Positions 1 through 8,128 of a DNA stretch of 64,000 nucleotides are shown here, piece by piece. A program made the translations under genes and the position numbers. The notes below the pieces were generated by a model. It did no database searches and had not been told where the DNA came from. It saw only the letters and a program-made list of their open reading frames with translations. Source of the stretch: Arthrobacter pigmenti (GTDB lineage Bacteria > Actinomycetota > Actinomycetes > Actinomycetales > Micrococcaceae); the NCBI RefSeq assembly GCF_011927905.1, contig NZ_JAATJL010000001.1, positions 3,534,001 through 3,598,000 on the forward strand. The letters run 5' to 3'. Numbering within the stretch: the stretch's first letter is position 1; every line of letters starts with the position of its first letter.

Positions 1-633
1 CTCGGGGTCAGCATCTACGCTTCACGACGTCACGGGTTCCGCTCACTGACCCGTGATTTCGGGTTGCGGTTCCGCTGGGTGGATCTTGCCATCGGCTTGG
101 GAGTAGGCGTAGCAGCGCGCATCATCCTCGCGTTCCTTCTGGCGATCATCACCCTGCTGTGGCCGCTGGAAGAAGGTGAAGTGATTCAGGGCAACGCCGA
201 ACAGTTCGTCACGGGTGACACTGTCTGGCTGATCGTTAACGGCGTTCTTGGCGGTGTGCTCATTGCTCCCTTTCTGGAGGAGCTCTTCAATCGTGGCCTG
301 GTTCTGCGGGGGTTGCAGAATGCACTGTGGTTGCGGCGCACGGGGCCAAAGGGGCAGGCGGTTACACCGGGCGTCCAGCGCCGGTCATTGATGACTTCAA
401 CTGTGATAGCCGTCCTGGCGAGCTCGCTTGCTTTCGGCCTTCTGCACACCGGTGCGGTGGCGGACCTCCGTTCCTCCATTTACCTCCTGCTCAGCACCTT
501 CGTGGTGGGACTGGTGTGCGGTGTGCTTACGGTGATCACCCGGCGACTTGGCGCAGCGATAGTCACGCACATCGTATTCAACGGCACCGGAGTGGGCTTG
601 CTGCTACTTGTTCCTCCCGAAATGCTGCCCTAG
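1..633 (+). CDS. CPBP-family intramembrane metalloprotease (5' partial)
   Basis: Membrane-embedded zinc protease of the CPBP (CAAX protease/bacteriocin-processing, ABI) family. The reading frame is open from base 1, so the true start lies outside the window; the TTG at 64 is only an internal candidate. Numbered from that TTG, the three family motifs are all present: EExxxR (E72, E73, R77), FxxxH (F124 to H128) and HxxxN (H169, N173), embedded in hydrophobic segments. The C-terminus is complete. It ends with a CTAG that also holds the stop of the convergent DUF4262 gene, so the two genes overlap by four bases. The substrate is unknown for most family members. Confidence 0.9.
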   Translation, partial: LGVSIYASRRHGFRSLTRDFGLRFRWVDLAIGLGVGVAARIILAFLLAIITLLWPLEEGEVIQGNAEQFVTGDTVWLIVNGVLGGVLIAPFLEELFNRGLVLRGLQNALWLRRTGPKGQAVTPGVQRRSLMTSTVIAVLASSLAFGLLHTGAVADLRSSIYLLLSTFVVGLVCGVLTVITRRLGAAIVTHIVFNGTGVGLLLLVPPEMLP

Positions 634-1151
634 GCGGCTCCTTTCTTGGGGACCAGATCCCCCAGCGTCCCTTGGCCGAGGAACGGCTGCGAAGCAAGGA
701 ACCGGATCTCCCAATGCTGAGGCAGATGGTTATCAGCACCCACCATCCAGTACACCTGCAGCGCACTGAACCCTTCCCCACCGTAAACCTGGCACGCATC
801 CTTCAGCCTCCGCAGGGATTCCTTGCGCACCTGAACGGTCTGCCCGTCGAACTGCCCGTGAAAAACCTTCAGCCCCGCCTGGGTAAGGCTGTGCAGCACC
901 GGTTCGATCAGCGACCACGCATGCCGGACGTGCCCAGGGCTCTGCCCGTACAGGATCAGCTCCGGCAGCCCCAACTCGGTCAGCCCAACCGTGTAGGCAG
1001 AAGGCAATTCCGTGCCGGCCTGAGTGAACCGGAGAAGGAAGCCCTCGTGCCCGATCCGCTTCCTGAGCCACGCGGGATCCTCGGGCTCATCCCGCCGCAG
1101 GTCAACGAACTCCAGCGCCTGGCACGGTGGATGGAAGATGAGATCGGTCAT
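630..1151 (-). CDS. DUF4262 domain-containing protein
   Basis: Predicted cytoplasmic protein of 173 aa resembling the DUF4262 family, recognised by a segment reading AYTVGLTELGLPELILYG near residue 50. Function is unknown. The ATG at 1151 is chosen because GGAG lies seven bases before it; a longer open frame to 1346 would run over the start of the enoyl-CoA hydratase gene and has no such site. It converges on the CPBP protease gene with a four-base overlap and is divergent from the enoyl-CoA hydratase gene (72 bp between starts). Confidence 0.75.
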   Translation of the reverse strand: MTDLIFHPPCQALEFVDLRRDEPEDPAWLRKRIGHEGFLLRFTQAGTELPSAYTVGLTELGLPELILYGQSPGHVRHAWSLIEPVLHSLTQAGLKVFHGQFDGQTVQVRKESLRRLKDACQVYGGEGFSALQVYWMVGADNHLPQHWEIRFLASQPFLGQGTLGDLVPKKGAA

Positions 1152-1223
1152 GGGTTTGCTCCTTCGATTCGCCTGCCTCAAACCTGCCATCCCGCTCCGA
1201 CATTTTCGGGCTACGCTCAAACC

Positions 1224-2036
1224 ATGCAGTTTCCCGCCTACCCCACTCTCCTCACAGATGCCCGCGGCTCCATCCTGACCATCACGGTCAACCGGCCCGA
1301 TGCGCTCAACGCCCTCTCCTCTAAGGTGATTGAGGACCTTGAGCACTGCATCGGTGCGGTGTCGGAGGCTCTAACGAACGACGACGGCGCGTGGCCGGTC
1401 CGCGGCGTCGTTATCACGGGAGCGGGCAAAGCCTTCGTCGCGGGCGCCGACATCCGCGAAATGACCGACATGACACCGGATGAGGCGCACGCGTACAGCT
1501 CCCGCATGCAGCAGGTGACGCTCGCGATCGAACAGCTGCCGGTTCCGGTGGTTGCTGCGGTGAACGGGTTTGCCCTGGGCGGCGGATGCGAGCTGGCGAT
1601 GGCCTGCGACATGATCTATGCAGCTTCCACGGCCTCCTTCGGCCAGCCGGAAGTCAGTCTTGGGCTGGTTCCCGGGTTTGGTGGTTCAGTGCGTCTTCCC
1701 CAGTACGTTGGGCAGGCGCTCGCTCGGGAGCTGCTGTTCACTGGGCGCCGACTAACCGCGGAAGAGGCGCACAACGCCGGCCTGGTGGCAGCCATCTTCG
1801 AGACCGTTGATGACCTGCTCGACGGTGCCCGGAACACCCTGGAGCTGGTGGCACGCCAGTCTCCCGCAGCCGTCGCGCTCGTCAAGAAAACTGTAGGGCA
1901 AACCCAGGGACTGCCTACGAGGGACGGGCTGAAGATCGAAGCTGATGCTTTCCGTCAGGCCTTCACTACCGCTGACAAGGCCGAAGGGACCCGCGCTTTT
2001 CTGGCGAAGGAGCGGCCGAGCTTCCCGGGCCGCTGA
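1224..2036 (+). CDS. Enoyl-CoA hydratase/isomerase family protein
   Basis: Crotonase-fold enzyme (270 aa) that adds water across trans-2-enoyl-CoA, as in fatty-acid or amino-acid beta-oxidation. Both catalytic glutamates of classic crotonase are visible: E123 in GGGCELAMACD and E143 in FGQPEVSLG. The oxyanion-hole segment is FVAGADIREM around residues 71-80. The exact acyl-CoA substrate cannot be read from sequence. The ATG at 1224 is preceded by TACGCT six bases upstream and no Shine-Dalgarno, so the mRNA is probably leaderless. The open frame continues upstream to 327 only because of base composition and overlaps two other genes. Confidence 0.92.
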   Translation: MQFPAYPTLLTDARGSILTITVNRPDALNALSSKVIEDLEHCIGAVSEALTNDDGAWPVRGVVITGAGKAFVAGADIREMTDMTPDEAHAYSSRMQQVTLAIEQLPVPVVAAVNGFALGGGCELAMACDMIYAASTASFGQPEVSLGLVPGFGGSVRLPQYVGQALARELLFTGRRLTAEEAHNAGLVAAIFETVDDLLDGARNTLELVARQSPAAVALVKKTVGQTQGLPTRDGLKIEADAFRQAFTTADKAEGTRAFLAKERPSFPGR

Positions 2037-2063
2037 CCGACTCACTCCAAAAGGTTGGGTAAC

Positions 2064-2540
2064 TTGAGAATTGTCGCCGCTATTCGTCGCTTCGGCTGCA
2101 GGTTCGTTGCGCTCGCCCTCTTAACGGTGATCACTCTCTCGTCGTGCGGCACCCAAAGCGCTGACCAGACCGGCGAGCCTTCCACGTCAGTGGAAGTTGA
2201 CGTCCTGTCCGGCGGGGATAACCCGGCGTGGATACTTATCGACGACGAAGCTGCAGAACTCCGGTCCCTCATTGACGATGCGCAGAAGAGGGGTGCAGGC
2301 GCTCCAGCTCAGAGCGGACTCGGGTTCCGTGGATTTATTGTCCACAACCTGGGATTCGAGTCAGGCGCGGAGTACGACTCCCTCCGGATCGATCAGGCAG
2401 GTATCTTCCTGGAACGTGGTGGCGCCGTCGTCGAAGTTTACGAGGATCAAGACCATGAAGCCTTCCGCTGGCTTCGTGAACGCGCGAAATCGCAGGTGCC
2501 GGAAACCATCTACCTGGACATCCCCTCCACAGAACCGTAG
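2064..2540 (+). CDS. Hypothetical lipoprotein
   Basis: Small exported lipoprotein of unknown function. An arginine-containing N-terminus and hydrophobic stretch end in a lipobox (LSSCG), so the mature protein should be lipid-anchored outside the membrane; the rest is acidic and soluble. An in-frame TTG at 2055 sits right against the AAAGG ribosome site, while the TTG at 2064 has nine bases of spacing and is preferred. No domain recognised. It starts 27 bp after the enoyl-CoA hydratase gene and may be read with it. Confidence 0.65.
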   Translation: MRIVAAIRRFGCRFVALALLTVITLSSCGTQSADQTGEPSTSVEVDVLSGGDNPAWILIDDEAAELRSLIDDAQKRGAGAPAQSGLGFRGFIVHNLGFESGAEYDSLRIDQAGIFLERGGAVVEVYEDQDHEAFRWLRERAKSQVPETIYLDIPSTEP

Positions 2541-2570
2541 ACAGTTCAGATACTTCGTGGCCGGAGGGGT

Positions 2571-3062
2571 ATGTTGCAAAGTATGGGAAGAATTCGTCGT
2601 GCGGTGCTTCTGGTGCTGCTTCTACTCGGTCTGAGCGGTTGTGGGATCGCCATCCCACAGGATCCGGAGGGGACGCTTGAGAAGGTCACCGGTGGAACGC
2701 TCAGGGTCGGGGTCAGTGAAAATGCGGAGTGGGTGCAGCTGCCGCCCACGGGAGACCCGCACGGGATCGAGCCTGCGCTTGTCGAAGAGTTCGCGGACAC
2801 ACTCGATGCGACGATCGAATGGGTCCCCGGCGCCGAGCATGAGCTGGCGGATGACCTCTTTCACGGTGAACTGGACATGGCGATCGGGGGCTTCGGCGCC
2901 GACACCCCGTGGACCAAGGAAGCTGGCATCACCCGGCCGTACACGGAAACCACCGACGAACGCGGCAAGACGGTCAAGCACGTGATGCTCGTACCGCTCG
3001 GCGAGAACGCGTTCCTGCTGGAGCTGGACCAGTTCCTGCTCGCCCAGGAGGTCACGTTATGA
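2571..3062 (+). CDS. Half-length solute-binding lipoprotein (SBP_bac_3-like)
   Basis: Lipoprotein of 163 aa (159 if the ATG at 2583 is used) with a lipobox LSGCG and then the start of a type-2 periplasmic binding fold: GGTLRVGVSENAEW, later DLFHGELDMAIGGFGADTPW. Full-length amino-acid binding proteins of this fold have about 250-280 residues in two lobes; here only about one lobe is present, with no sign of a frameshifted remainder downstream. Its TGA overlaps the ATG of the cation transporter gene (ATGA), so the two are translationally coupled. A role as an accessory or sensing subunit of that transporter is inference. Confidence 0.7.
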   Translation: MLQSMGRIRRAVLLVLLLLGLSGCGIAIPQDPEGTLEKVTGGTLRVGVSENAEWVQLPPTGDPHGIEPALVEEFADTLDATIEWVPGAEHELADDLFHGELDMAIGGFGADTPWTKEAGITRPYTETTDERGKTVKHVMLVPLGENAFLLELDQFLLAQEVTL

Positions 3063-4075
3063 GCAACCTGCGTGAGAAGGGAACCGCGCGCTTCGGGCAC
3101 ACGGAGCTTCCCGAGAAACAGCAGCAGGCCCTTCGGAAAGCCGTGAAGTGGGAGTGGATTACCCTTGGATTCCTGACGGTCTCCACCGTTCTGGTGTACC
3201 TCGTGCTGGGCAATTCGCAGGCTATGAAGGCCGCCTGGATCGAGGACCTGCTTTCGTTCCTTCCGCCGATTTCGTTCCTCGTGGCAACACGGGTGATCCG
3301 TCGTCGACCCTCTGAAACACACCCGTACGGCTACCACCGGGCAGTAGGCGTCGCGCACCTGGTTTCGGCCGTGGCCCTCGTAGTCATGGGCGGCTACCTC
3401 ATCGTCGATTCGGGGATCGGGCTCGTCACAGCCGAGCATCCAACTATCGGCGGCATCCAGCTGTTCGGATCGACTTTCTGGCTGGGATGGCTCATGGTCC
3501 TGGCGATGCTGTTGACCGCCGGGCCGCCGGTGGTCCTCGGCATCGTAAAGATGAAGCTCGCCCGTACGCTCCACGACAAGGTGCTCTACGCCGACGCCGA
3601 TATGAACAAGGCCGACTGGATGACGGCGCTGGCCGCCGCCGTCGGTGTTCTCGGGATCGGTCTGGGACTGTGGTGGGCAGACTCCGTGGCGGCGCTGCTG
3701 ATTTCCTTCAGCATCCTGCACGACGGCGTCAAGAACCTGCGCGGTGCGATCGGCGGCCTCACCGACACAAGAGCGACCGTTTACGACGACTCCAAGCCCG
3801 ACCCCATCGGCACTCAGATCGATTCCTACCTCCAAAGCCTGAGCTGGGTGAAGGAGGCAAGGTCACGCGTCCGCGATGAGGGCCACGTGTTCCATATTGA
3901 GTCTTTCGTGGTGCCCCGACAGTGGCGGCGGGCCACCCTGCACAAGATAGAGAAAGCCCGCGCCGCATGCGTGGACATTGACTGGAAGGTCCAGGACATG
4001 GTGATCGTTCCGGTCGCGGAGCTGCCGGAGGAGTTCCTGCCGGGTCTCACCAAAAGCGGCGGTGAGCGAAGTTGA
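3059..4075 (+). CDS. Cation diffusion facilitator (CDF) family transporter
   Basis: Proton-driven divalent metal exporter of the CDF family (338 aa), inner membrane, about six transmembrane segments followed by a cytoplasmic C-terminal domain. Visible signatures are the HPYGYHR segment (about residues 88-94) before the third helix, acidic residues in the second helix (WIEDLLS), and an aspartate pair in DADMNKADW in the fifth. The metal cannot be assigned. The start overlaps the stop of the half-length binding lipoprotein (ATGA). A long hairpin follows and separates it from the convergent dps. Confidence 0.88.
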   Translation: MSNLREKGTARFGHTELPEKQQQALRKAVKWEWITLGFLTVSTVLVYLVLGNSQAMKAAWIEDLLSFLPPISFLVATRVIRRRPSETHPYGYHRAVGVAHLVSAVALVVMGGYLIVDSGIGLVTAEHPTIGGIQLFGSTFWLGWLMVLAMLLTAGPPVVLGIVKMKLARTLHDKVLYADADMNKADWMTALAAAVGVLGIGLGLWWADSVAALLISFSILHDGVKNLRGAIGGLTDTRATVYDDSKPDPIGTQIDSYLQSLSWVKEARSRVRDEGHVFHIESFVVPRQWRRATLHKIEKARAACVDIDWKVQDMVIVPVAELPEEFLPGLTKSGGERS

Positions 4076-4088
4076 GGCGTTAACCAGC

Positions 4089-4121
4089 GAAGAGGGTGGA
4101 GGCCAAGCCTCCACCCTCTTC
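4089..4121. terminator. Bidirectional hairpin terminator between CDF and dps
   Basis: Perfect 15-bp stem (4089-4103 pairing with 4107-4121) closed by a CAA loop, lying between two convergent genes. No long T-tract follows on either side, so the call rests on the stem and its position. Confidence 0.8.
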
Positions 4122-4132
4122 GTACCGGTTGC

Positions 4133-4612
4133 CTACTTCTTGGCAGGCTTTACAACAGTTGCGGTCGGTTTCATGTTTTCCGCATCGACCATCCAGGCGT
4201 ACTGCTCCAGCTTCTCGATGAAGCCGTGCAGGATATCAGCGGTGGTGGGATCTTCCTCGTCAACCTGGTCGTGGACGTCACGCATGCGGCCGACGGCGGA
4301 CTCGAGCATGGCTACCACCATTGTGACCGTGTCTTTGGTGTCAACCAGACCGGAAGGGAATTCGTTCAGTGAGGTTCCCTTGGCGACGACGGCGCTGCGG
4401 CCGTCCGGCACGGCATGGAGGGCGCGCATGCGCTCGGCCATCTGATCCGCGAAGAGCCGTGCGTCTTCGATGATTTCGTCCAATTGCAGGTGCAGGTCAC
4501 GGAAGTTCTTGCCGACCACATTCCAGTGGGCTTGCTTTCCCTGCAGGTGGAGCTCTACGAGGTCAACCAGTACTGCCTGCATGTTGTCGGTCAGGGTCTT
4601 TGACGCCTTCAT
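4133..4612 (-). CDS. dps: Dps family DNA-binding ferritin-like protein
   Basis: Starvation/stress ferritin (159 aa) that forms dodecamers, oxidises Fe(II) and protects DNA. The inter-subunit ferroxidase site is complete: H29, H41, D45, D56 and E60 in the spacing of known Dps proteins (HWNVVG...LHLQLDE...FADQMAER). The C-terminal tail is Lys-containing (KPTATVVKPAKK), which may help DNA contact. Start ATG at 4612 is chosen because GGAGG lies five bases before it; an ATG at 4624 precedes that site. The upstream region shared with the divergent SRPBCC gene carries a 16-bp palindrome. Confidence 0.95.
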   Translation of the reverse strand: MKASKTLTDNMQAVLVDLVELHLQGKQAHWNVVGKNFRDLHLQLDEIIEDARLFADQMAERMRALHAVPDGRSAVVAKGTSLNEFPSGLVDTKDTVTMVVAMLESAVGRMRDVHDQVDEEDPTTADILHGFIEKLEQYAWMVDAENMKPTATVVKPAKK

Positions 4613-4678
4613 AACATCCTCCATTCGTGACGGAATCCGGCCGCTACGCTGCCGGCATCAGCATCAGCCTAGTGCGGC

Positions 4679-4724
4679 GGATTCCGCGGAATCCAATTTG
4701 CTGGGAACATTCTAAGTAAACTTA
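4679..4724. promoter_or_regulatory. Palindromes in the dps/SRPBCC divergent promoter region
   Basis: GGATTCCGCGGAATCC (4679-4694) is a perfect 16-bp palindrome, followed at 4713-4724 by TAAGT-AA-ACTTA. Both lie in the 238-bp gap between dps and the SRPBCC gene, where a shared stress regulator could bind. The binding protein is not identified. Confidence 0.45.
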
Positions 4725-4850
4725 CCAATTTATTGATCCGTGATCCATGGTGGGCTAGCGTGGCGGTCAAGTGGTCAGCCGAGCTTGGCTCGCGAGGATT
4801 GCCCACGTGATGTTCCAACAGAGATTTTCAACCAGAAGGAGGAACAGGCA

Positions 4851-5417
4851 ATGGCAACAGTTCAGGAATCGATTGACGTTTCAGTTCCCGTATCCACCGC
4901 GTACAACCAGTGGACGCAGTTCGAGACCTTCCCTGAGTTCATGAGCGGCGTAGAGTCCATCACCCAGACCTCTGATACGCACAACCACTGGATCACCAAG
5001 ATCGGCGGTGTCGAGCGCGAGTTCGACACCGAGATCACCGAGCAGCATCCGGATGAGCGCGTCGCCTGGAAGAGCACGGACGGAAAGTCCCATGCCGGCG
5101 TCGTGACTTTCCATCGACTGGATGACAGCAAAACACGCGTGACCGTCCAGCTCGATTGGGATCCCGAGGGCTTCACTGAGAAGGTAGGCGCGGCGGTTGG
5201 CGCAGACGATCGCCAGGTGAAGTCCGATCTTGAGCGCTTCAAGGAGTTCATCGAGAAGTCTGGCGGCGAGACCGGCGCCTGGCGCGGTGATGTGGACGCC
5301 CCGGGTTCGGGCACGGCCAGCCGGACGGCAGATCCGTTGGCGGGCGGCGCGGGACTCGCCGATCCTTCACTGGATGATCCGGAATCCGGCGGTCCGCGGG
5401 CAACCAACCCCGCCTAA
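4851..5417 (+). CDS. SRPBCC (START/PYR/Bet v1-like) family protein
   Basis: Protein of 188 aa with a polyketide cyclase/dehydrase-like SRPBCC domain in residues 1-140 (start MATVQESIDVSVP, then FPEFMSGVESI and DWDPEGFTEKVG). This fold makes a hydrophobic ligand pocket; ligand unknown. The last 40 or so residues are a Gly/Ser/Asp/Pro-rich tail without predicted structure. ATG at 4851 has a strong AAGGAGG (4836-4842). Located divergent to dps and ended by a very stable terminator, so it is a single-gene unit, perhaps stress-related. Confidence 0.85.
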   Translation: MATVQESIDVSVPVSTAYNQWTQFETFPEFMSGVESITQTSDTHNHWITKIGGVEREFDTEITEQHPDERVAWKSTDGKSHAGVVTFHRLDDSKTRVTVQLDWDPEGFTEKVGAAVGADDRQVKSDLERFKEFIEKSGGETGAWRGDVDAPGSGTASRTADPLAGGAGLADPSLDDPESGGPRATNPA

Positions 5418-5424
5418 GTCGACG

Positions 5425-5470
5425 CAAAGAAGAAGGACCCACTTCAGTTGAAGTGGGTCCTTCTTCTTTG
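5425..5470. terminator. Bidirectional terminator, 21-bp stem
   Basis: Perfect 21-bp stem (5425-5445 with 5450-5470) and AGTT loop; the right arm is T-rich (TTCTTCTTTG) and the left arm A-rich, so it can act for both the SRPBCC gene and the convergent pstS. Confidence 0.92.
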
Positions 5471-5474
5471 TTAG

Positions 5475-6623
5475 TCAGTTTTCGACGCTGATGGTGTTGA
5501 TCGCTTCGGTTGCACGCTCTGACAGGCTTTCCGAAATGGGCGCGCTGCCCGCGGCTTCGGCGGCAGCCTGCTGTCCCTCTTCACTCACTACGAAAGTGCC
5601 GAAGGTCTTCACGAGGTTGGCGGTCTCCTCCTCTTCATACGTGGAGCAGAAGATGTGGTACGAGACCAGCACCAGCGGGTACGCGCCGGGCGCGGTCGTC
5701 TTGCGGTCGAGGTTGAGCGCGATGTCGAACTCGGCACGCCCTTCAACGGGTTCCGCTTCATCGATGGCGGCCGCGGCCGCTTCCGGGCTCACCGCAACGT
5801 ATTCGTCGCCCACCAGGAGCTTCGCCCGGCCGAGCGGCGGCCCGACGGCGGAATCATCTGCGTAGGTCACCGCACCCTCCGTGCTGGAGACTGTGCTCAC
5901 CACACCAGCGTTGCCCTTCGCGTTTTCACCCGCCAACTCGCCCGGGAAGGTGCCGTCGGCTTCGTGGGTCCAGATCTCGGGAACCACGGCGTGCAGGTAG
6001 TCGGTGAAGTTTTCGGTGGTGCCGGAGTCATCCGAGCGGCTGACCGGCGCAACGCGAAGGTCCGGCAGATCGACGTCGGGATTCTGGCTGGCGATCGCGG
6101 GGTCAGTCCAGTTGGTGATCTCGCCCCGGAAGATGCGGGCGATAGTCTCGGCGTCGAGATTCAGGCTCTCAATGCCCGGCAAATTGAAGGCGATGCTGAT
6201 CGGCGCAACGTAGGCGGGGATGTTGAACGCGCCCTGCGGACCGCAAACTTCGCGGGACTCCTCGAGTTCTTCGTCGCTGAGGTAGGCATCGGACCCCGCG
6301 AAATCAACGGCACCGGCAAGGAGCGCCCCGCGACCTGCCCCCGATCCATCCGGCGAGTACTGCACGCGGACGTCGGGGTGAATCGCTGCGAACTCGGCCT
6401 GCCAGGCGTTCATCGCCGGCCCCTGCGCAGAAGATCCAGCGCCGGTGATGGTTCCGCTGAGCGTGGAGGTGGCGTTCTTCGCGGCTGCCTCCTGCTCGGG
6501 TCCCAGCGGGTAGTCCGAGCCGCAGGAAGAGACAGCCAGGCCGGTGGCACAGCTGAGGACAAGGGTAAGGATGCGACGGGAAACCACACGCCCACGATAC
6601 AGGCGAACGTCCGGTGAACTCAT
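5475..6623 (-). CDS. pstS: Phosphate-binding lipoprotein PstS, orphan
   Basis: Phosphate ABC transporter substrate-binding lipoprotein (382 aa from the ATG at 6623), anchored through the lipobox cysteine C34 (AVSSCG). Phosphate-contacting segments typical of PstS are present: GAGSSAQGPAMNAW after the linker, GSDAYL, and RSDDSGTTENFTDYL. No pstC, pstA, pstB or phoU follows; the gene is bounded by a terminator on one side and a divergent/tandem methyltransferase gene on the other, so it must work with a permease encoded elsewhere or act as an extra scavenger copy. Start could also be one of the GTG codons at about residue 13. Confidence 0.92.
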   Translation of the reverse strand: MSSPDVRLYRGRVVSRRILTLVLSCATGLAVSSCGSDYPLGPEQEAAAKNATSTLSGTITGAGSSAQGPAMNAWQAEFAAIHPDVRVQYSPDGSGAGRGALLAGAVDFAGSDAYLSDEELEESREVCGPQGAFNIPAYVAPISIAFNLPGIESLNLDAETIARIFRGEITNWTDPAIASQNPDVDLPDLRVAPVSRSDDSGTTENFTDYLHAVVPEIWTHEADGTFPGELAGENAKGNAGVVSTVSSTEGAVTYADDSAVGPPLGRAKLLVGDEYVAVSPEAAAAAIDEAEPVEGRAEFDIALNLDRKTTAPGAYPLVLVSYHIFCSTYEEEETANLVKTFGTFVVSEEGQQAAAEAAGSAPISESLSERATEAINTISVEN

Positions 6624-6702
6624 GTCGAACAACGGGTGCGGGTTTCTCCACGGAAGGGATGAAAGAACGACGACGGCGGGTTGGTTGCCGCTTTCGGCGT
6701 TG

Positions 6703-7431
6703 TCAGCGGGTGTAGACGCTCACGTGACGTTCACTTGCCGCCGTAAACGGTTCGCCCTTCCAACCGGCCGAGCGCTCAACCAGTCGTAGGCCGGCGATGC
6801 GAGCCATGAGATCCATCTCGCTCGGCCAGATCAGGCGACACGAGATCGGGCCAAGGCGAACGCCGTCGTTGGTTAGGGAGATGTGGCTCTCGTCCAGGAT
6901 CTGGGTCACGGGATCGTATCGATTGACGTCGAGGACAACTCTGTCATTGGTCAGCTTCTCGACGTTGATGAACTGGTCGCGCCGGATCCAGGCCGCCGGA
7001 ACGCCCGCTTCCACTACAAACACGCCGTGGTCGGAGAGGTGCCGGGCCGCATTCTCGAAGCAGCGCACCTGGTCCTCCTGGGTGAGGAGGTTGTAGATGG
7101 TGTTGTAAACGAGGTAGGCGAGCGGATAGTCATTGCCCGGAGCGTCAGCGGTGGACATGTCGCCCACAACGACGTCAATCTCCGCGCCGCCGGGCTTCGT
7201 CCGGAGCTGGTCGACCATGTCCTGCGAGAGCTCGATGCCGTCGACCCGGGTGCCGCATTCGCTCAGAGGGAGCCCTATCCGGCCGGTTCCGATAGCGAAC
7301 TCCAGGGCGGGACCGCTGCCTGCCAGATTCGCGAGGAAGGCGACGGTTTCGGCCTCGTCCCCCCGCGGTGCGTCGTCGTAAGTGCGCGCGACATCGGGGC
7401 CAAAACTGCGAGCTGGGTCGAATCCGTCCAT
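6703..7431 (-). CDS. Class I SAM-dependent methyltransferase
   Basis: Soluble methyltransferase (242 aa). Motif I is ALEFAIGTGRIGLPL (residues 42-56), followed by an acidic end of strand 2 (VDGIELS) and VVVGDMSTADAP. Substrate unknown. The ATG at 7431 is preceded by TAGTCT (7438-7443) six bases upstream and no Shine-Dalgarno, suggesting a leaderless mRNA. Confidence 0.85.
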   Translation of the reverse strand: MDGFDPARSFGPDVARTYDDAPRGDEAETVAFLANLAGSGPALEFAIGTGRIGLPLSECGTRVDGIELSQDMVDQLRTKPGGAEIDVVVGDMSTADAPGNDYPLAYLVYNTIYNLLTQEDQVRCFENAARHLSDHGVFVVEAGVPAAWIRRDQFINVEKLTNDRVVLDVNRYDPVTQILDESHISLTNDGVRLGPISCRLIWPSEMDLMARIAGLRLVERSAGWKGEPFTAASERHVSVYTR

Positions 7432-7475
7432 TGTCTGAGACTAACCAAGTGATTGAAGTTTGCCAACCAGTTGGT

Positions 7476-8105
7476 TCAAGGAGCTATACGAGCGGCGAGG
7501 AATGCTGCCGCTTTATCTACTTCCATGGTCTTGTCTGACCAGTGATCGCGCGCTTCGCCGAGGTAGCCGGCGCGAGCCAGGGCAACGACGTCGTGATGTT
7601 CCTGCGCAAGCCGTGCCAAAGCCCATTCAGCGGCAACGTCCTTTGGCTCGATCAGGCCTGTCTCAATGGTCATCCACATGCGGGTCAGCGTCAGGATGAC
7701 GTTCCGCTCGTCACCGCGAAGGTCCTCGAGGAGCATCGGAAGACTTTCGATCACCGCTCGGCGGAGGTCCGCATCGGGAATGGGATCGAGCAGGTCTTCC
7801 GCGGGCGGACCGAGGAGCGGACGACTGTCCCTACGTGCGGTTGCGAGCAGGATAGCGAGGTCAGGATTGGCGGTGGGTGGGCCGATTCTCCCAGCCTCGA
7901 AGTCTGTCCGCAGCCATTCCCCATAAAGGAGCTGTTGAATTGGTGGAAATCGCCACGGCACCACATCATCCAGCATGACGACGGTGACCTCCGCGGGGCG
8001 CGCGGGCCCGGCGGTTGCTCTTGAACCGGAGATCTTCAGCAGTTCAGCGACCAGGCAGCGCTTCGAGGCGTCCGAGGGGGCTGGTGGGCCGGCGCCATGC
8101 CACAC
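7476..8105 (-). pseudogene. Aminoglycoside adenylyltransferase family, N-terminus missing
   Basis: The frame encodes the C-terminal two thirds of an AadA/ANT-like adenylyltransferase: RPAEVTVVMLDDVVPWRFPP, LLYGEWLRTDFEAG, NPDLAILLATAR, RNVILTLTRMWMTIETG and PKDVAAEWALARL. The catalytic nucleotidyltransferase motif (G-S-x-x-x-G...S-D-x-D) that should precede this by 30-50 residues is absent; instead the frame begins with unrelated sequence near the divergent GNAT gene. The GTG at 8105 is only the first possible start. I read this as a 5'-truncated, probably inactive remnant; an unusual annotated gene start cannot be excluded. Confidence 0.7.
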
Positions 8106-8128
8106 TGAACCTCGTGGTTATCGCGTCA

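Noticed and set aside
327-1223. Long open frame in front of the enoyl-CoA hydratase gene, suggesting a 569-aa protein
   Set aside because: It runs over the CPBP and DUF4262 genes in another frame, has no domain, and the hydratase begins normally at 1224 with its own promoter-like box.
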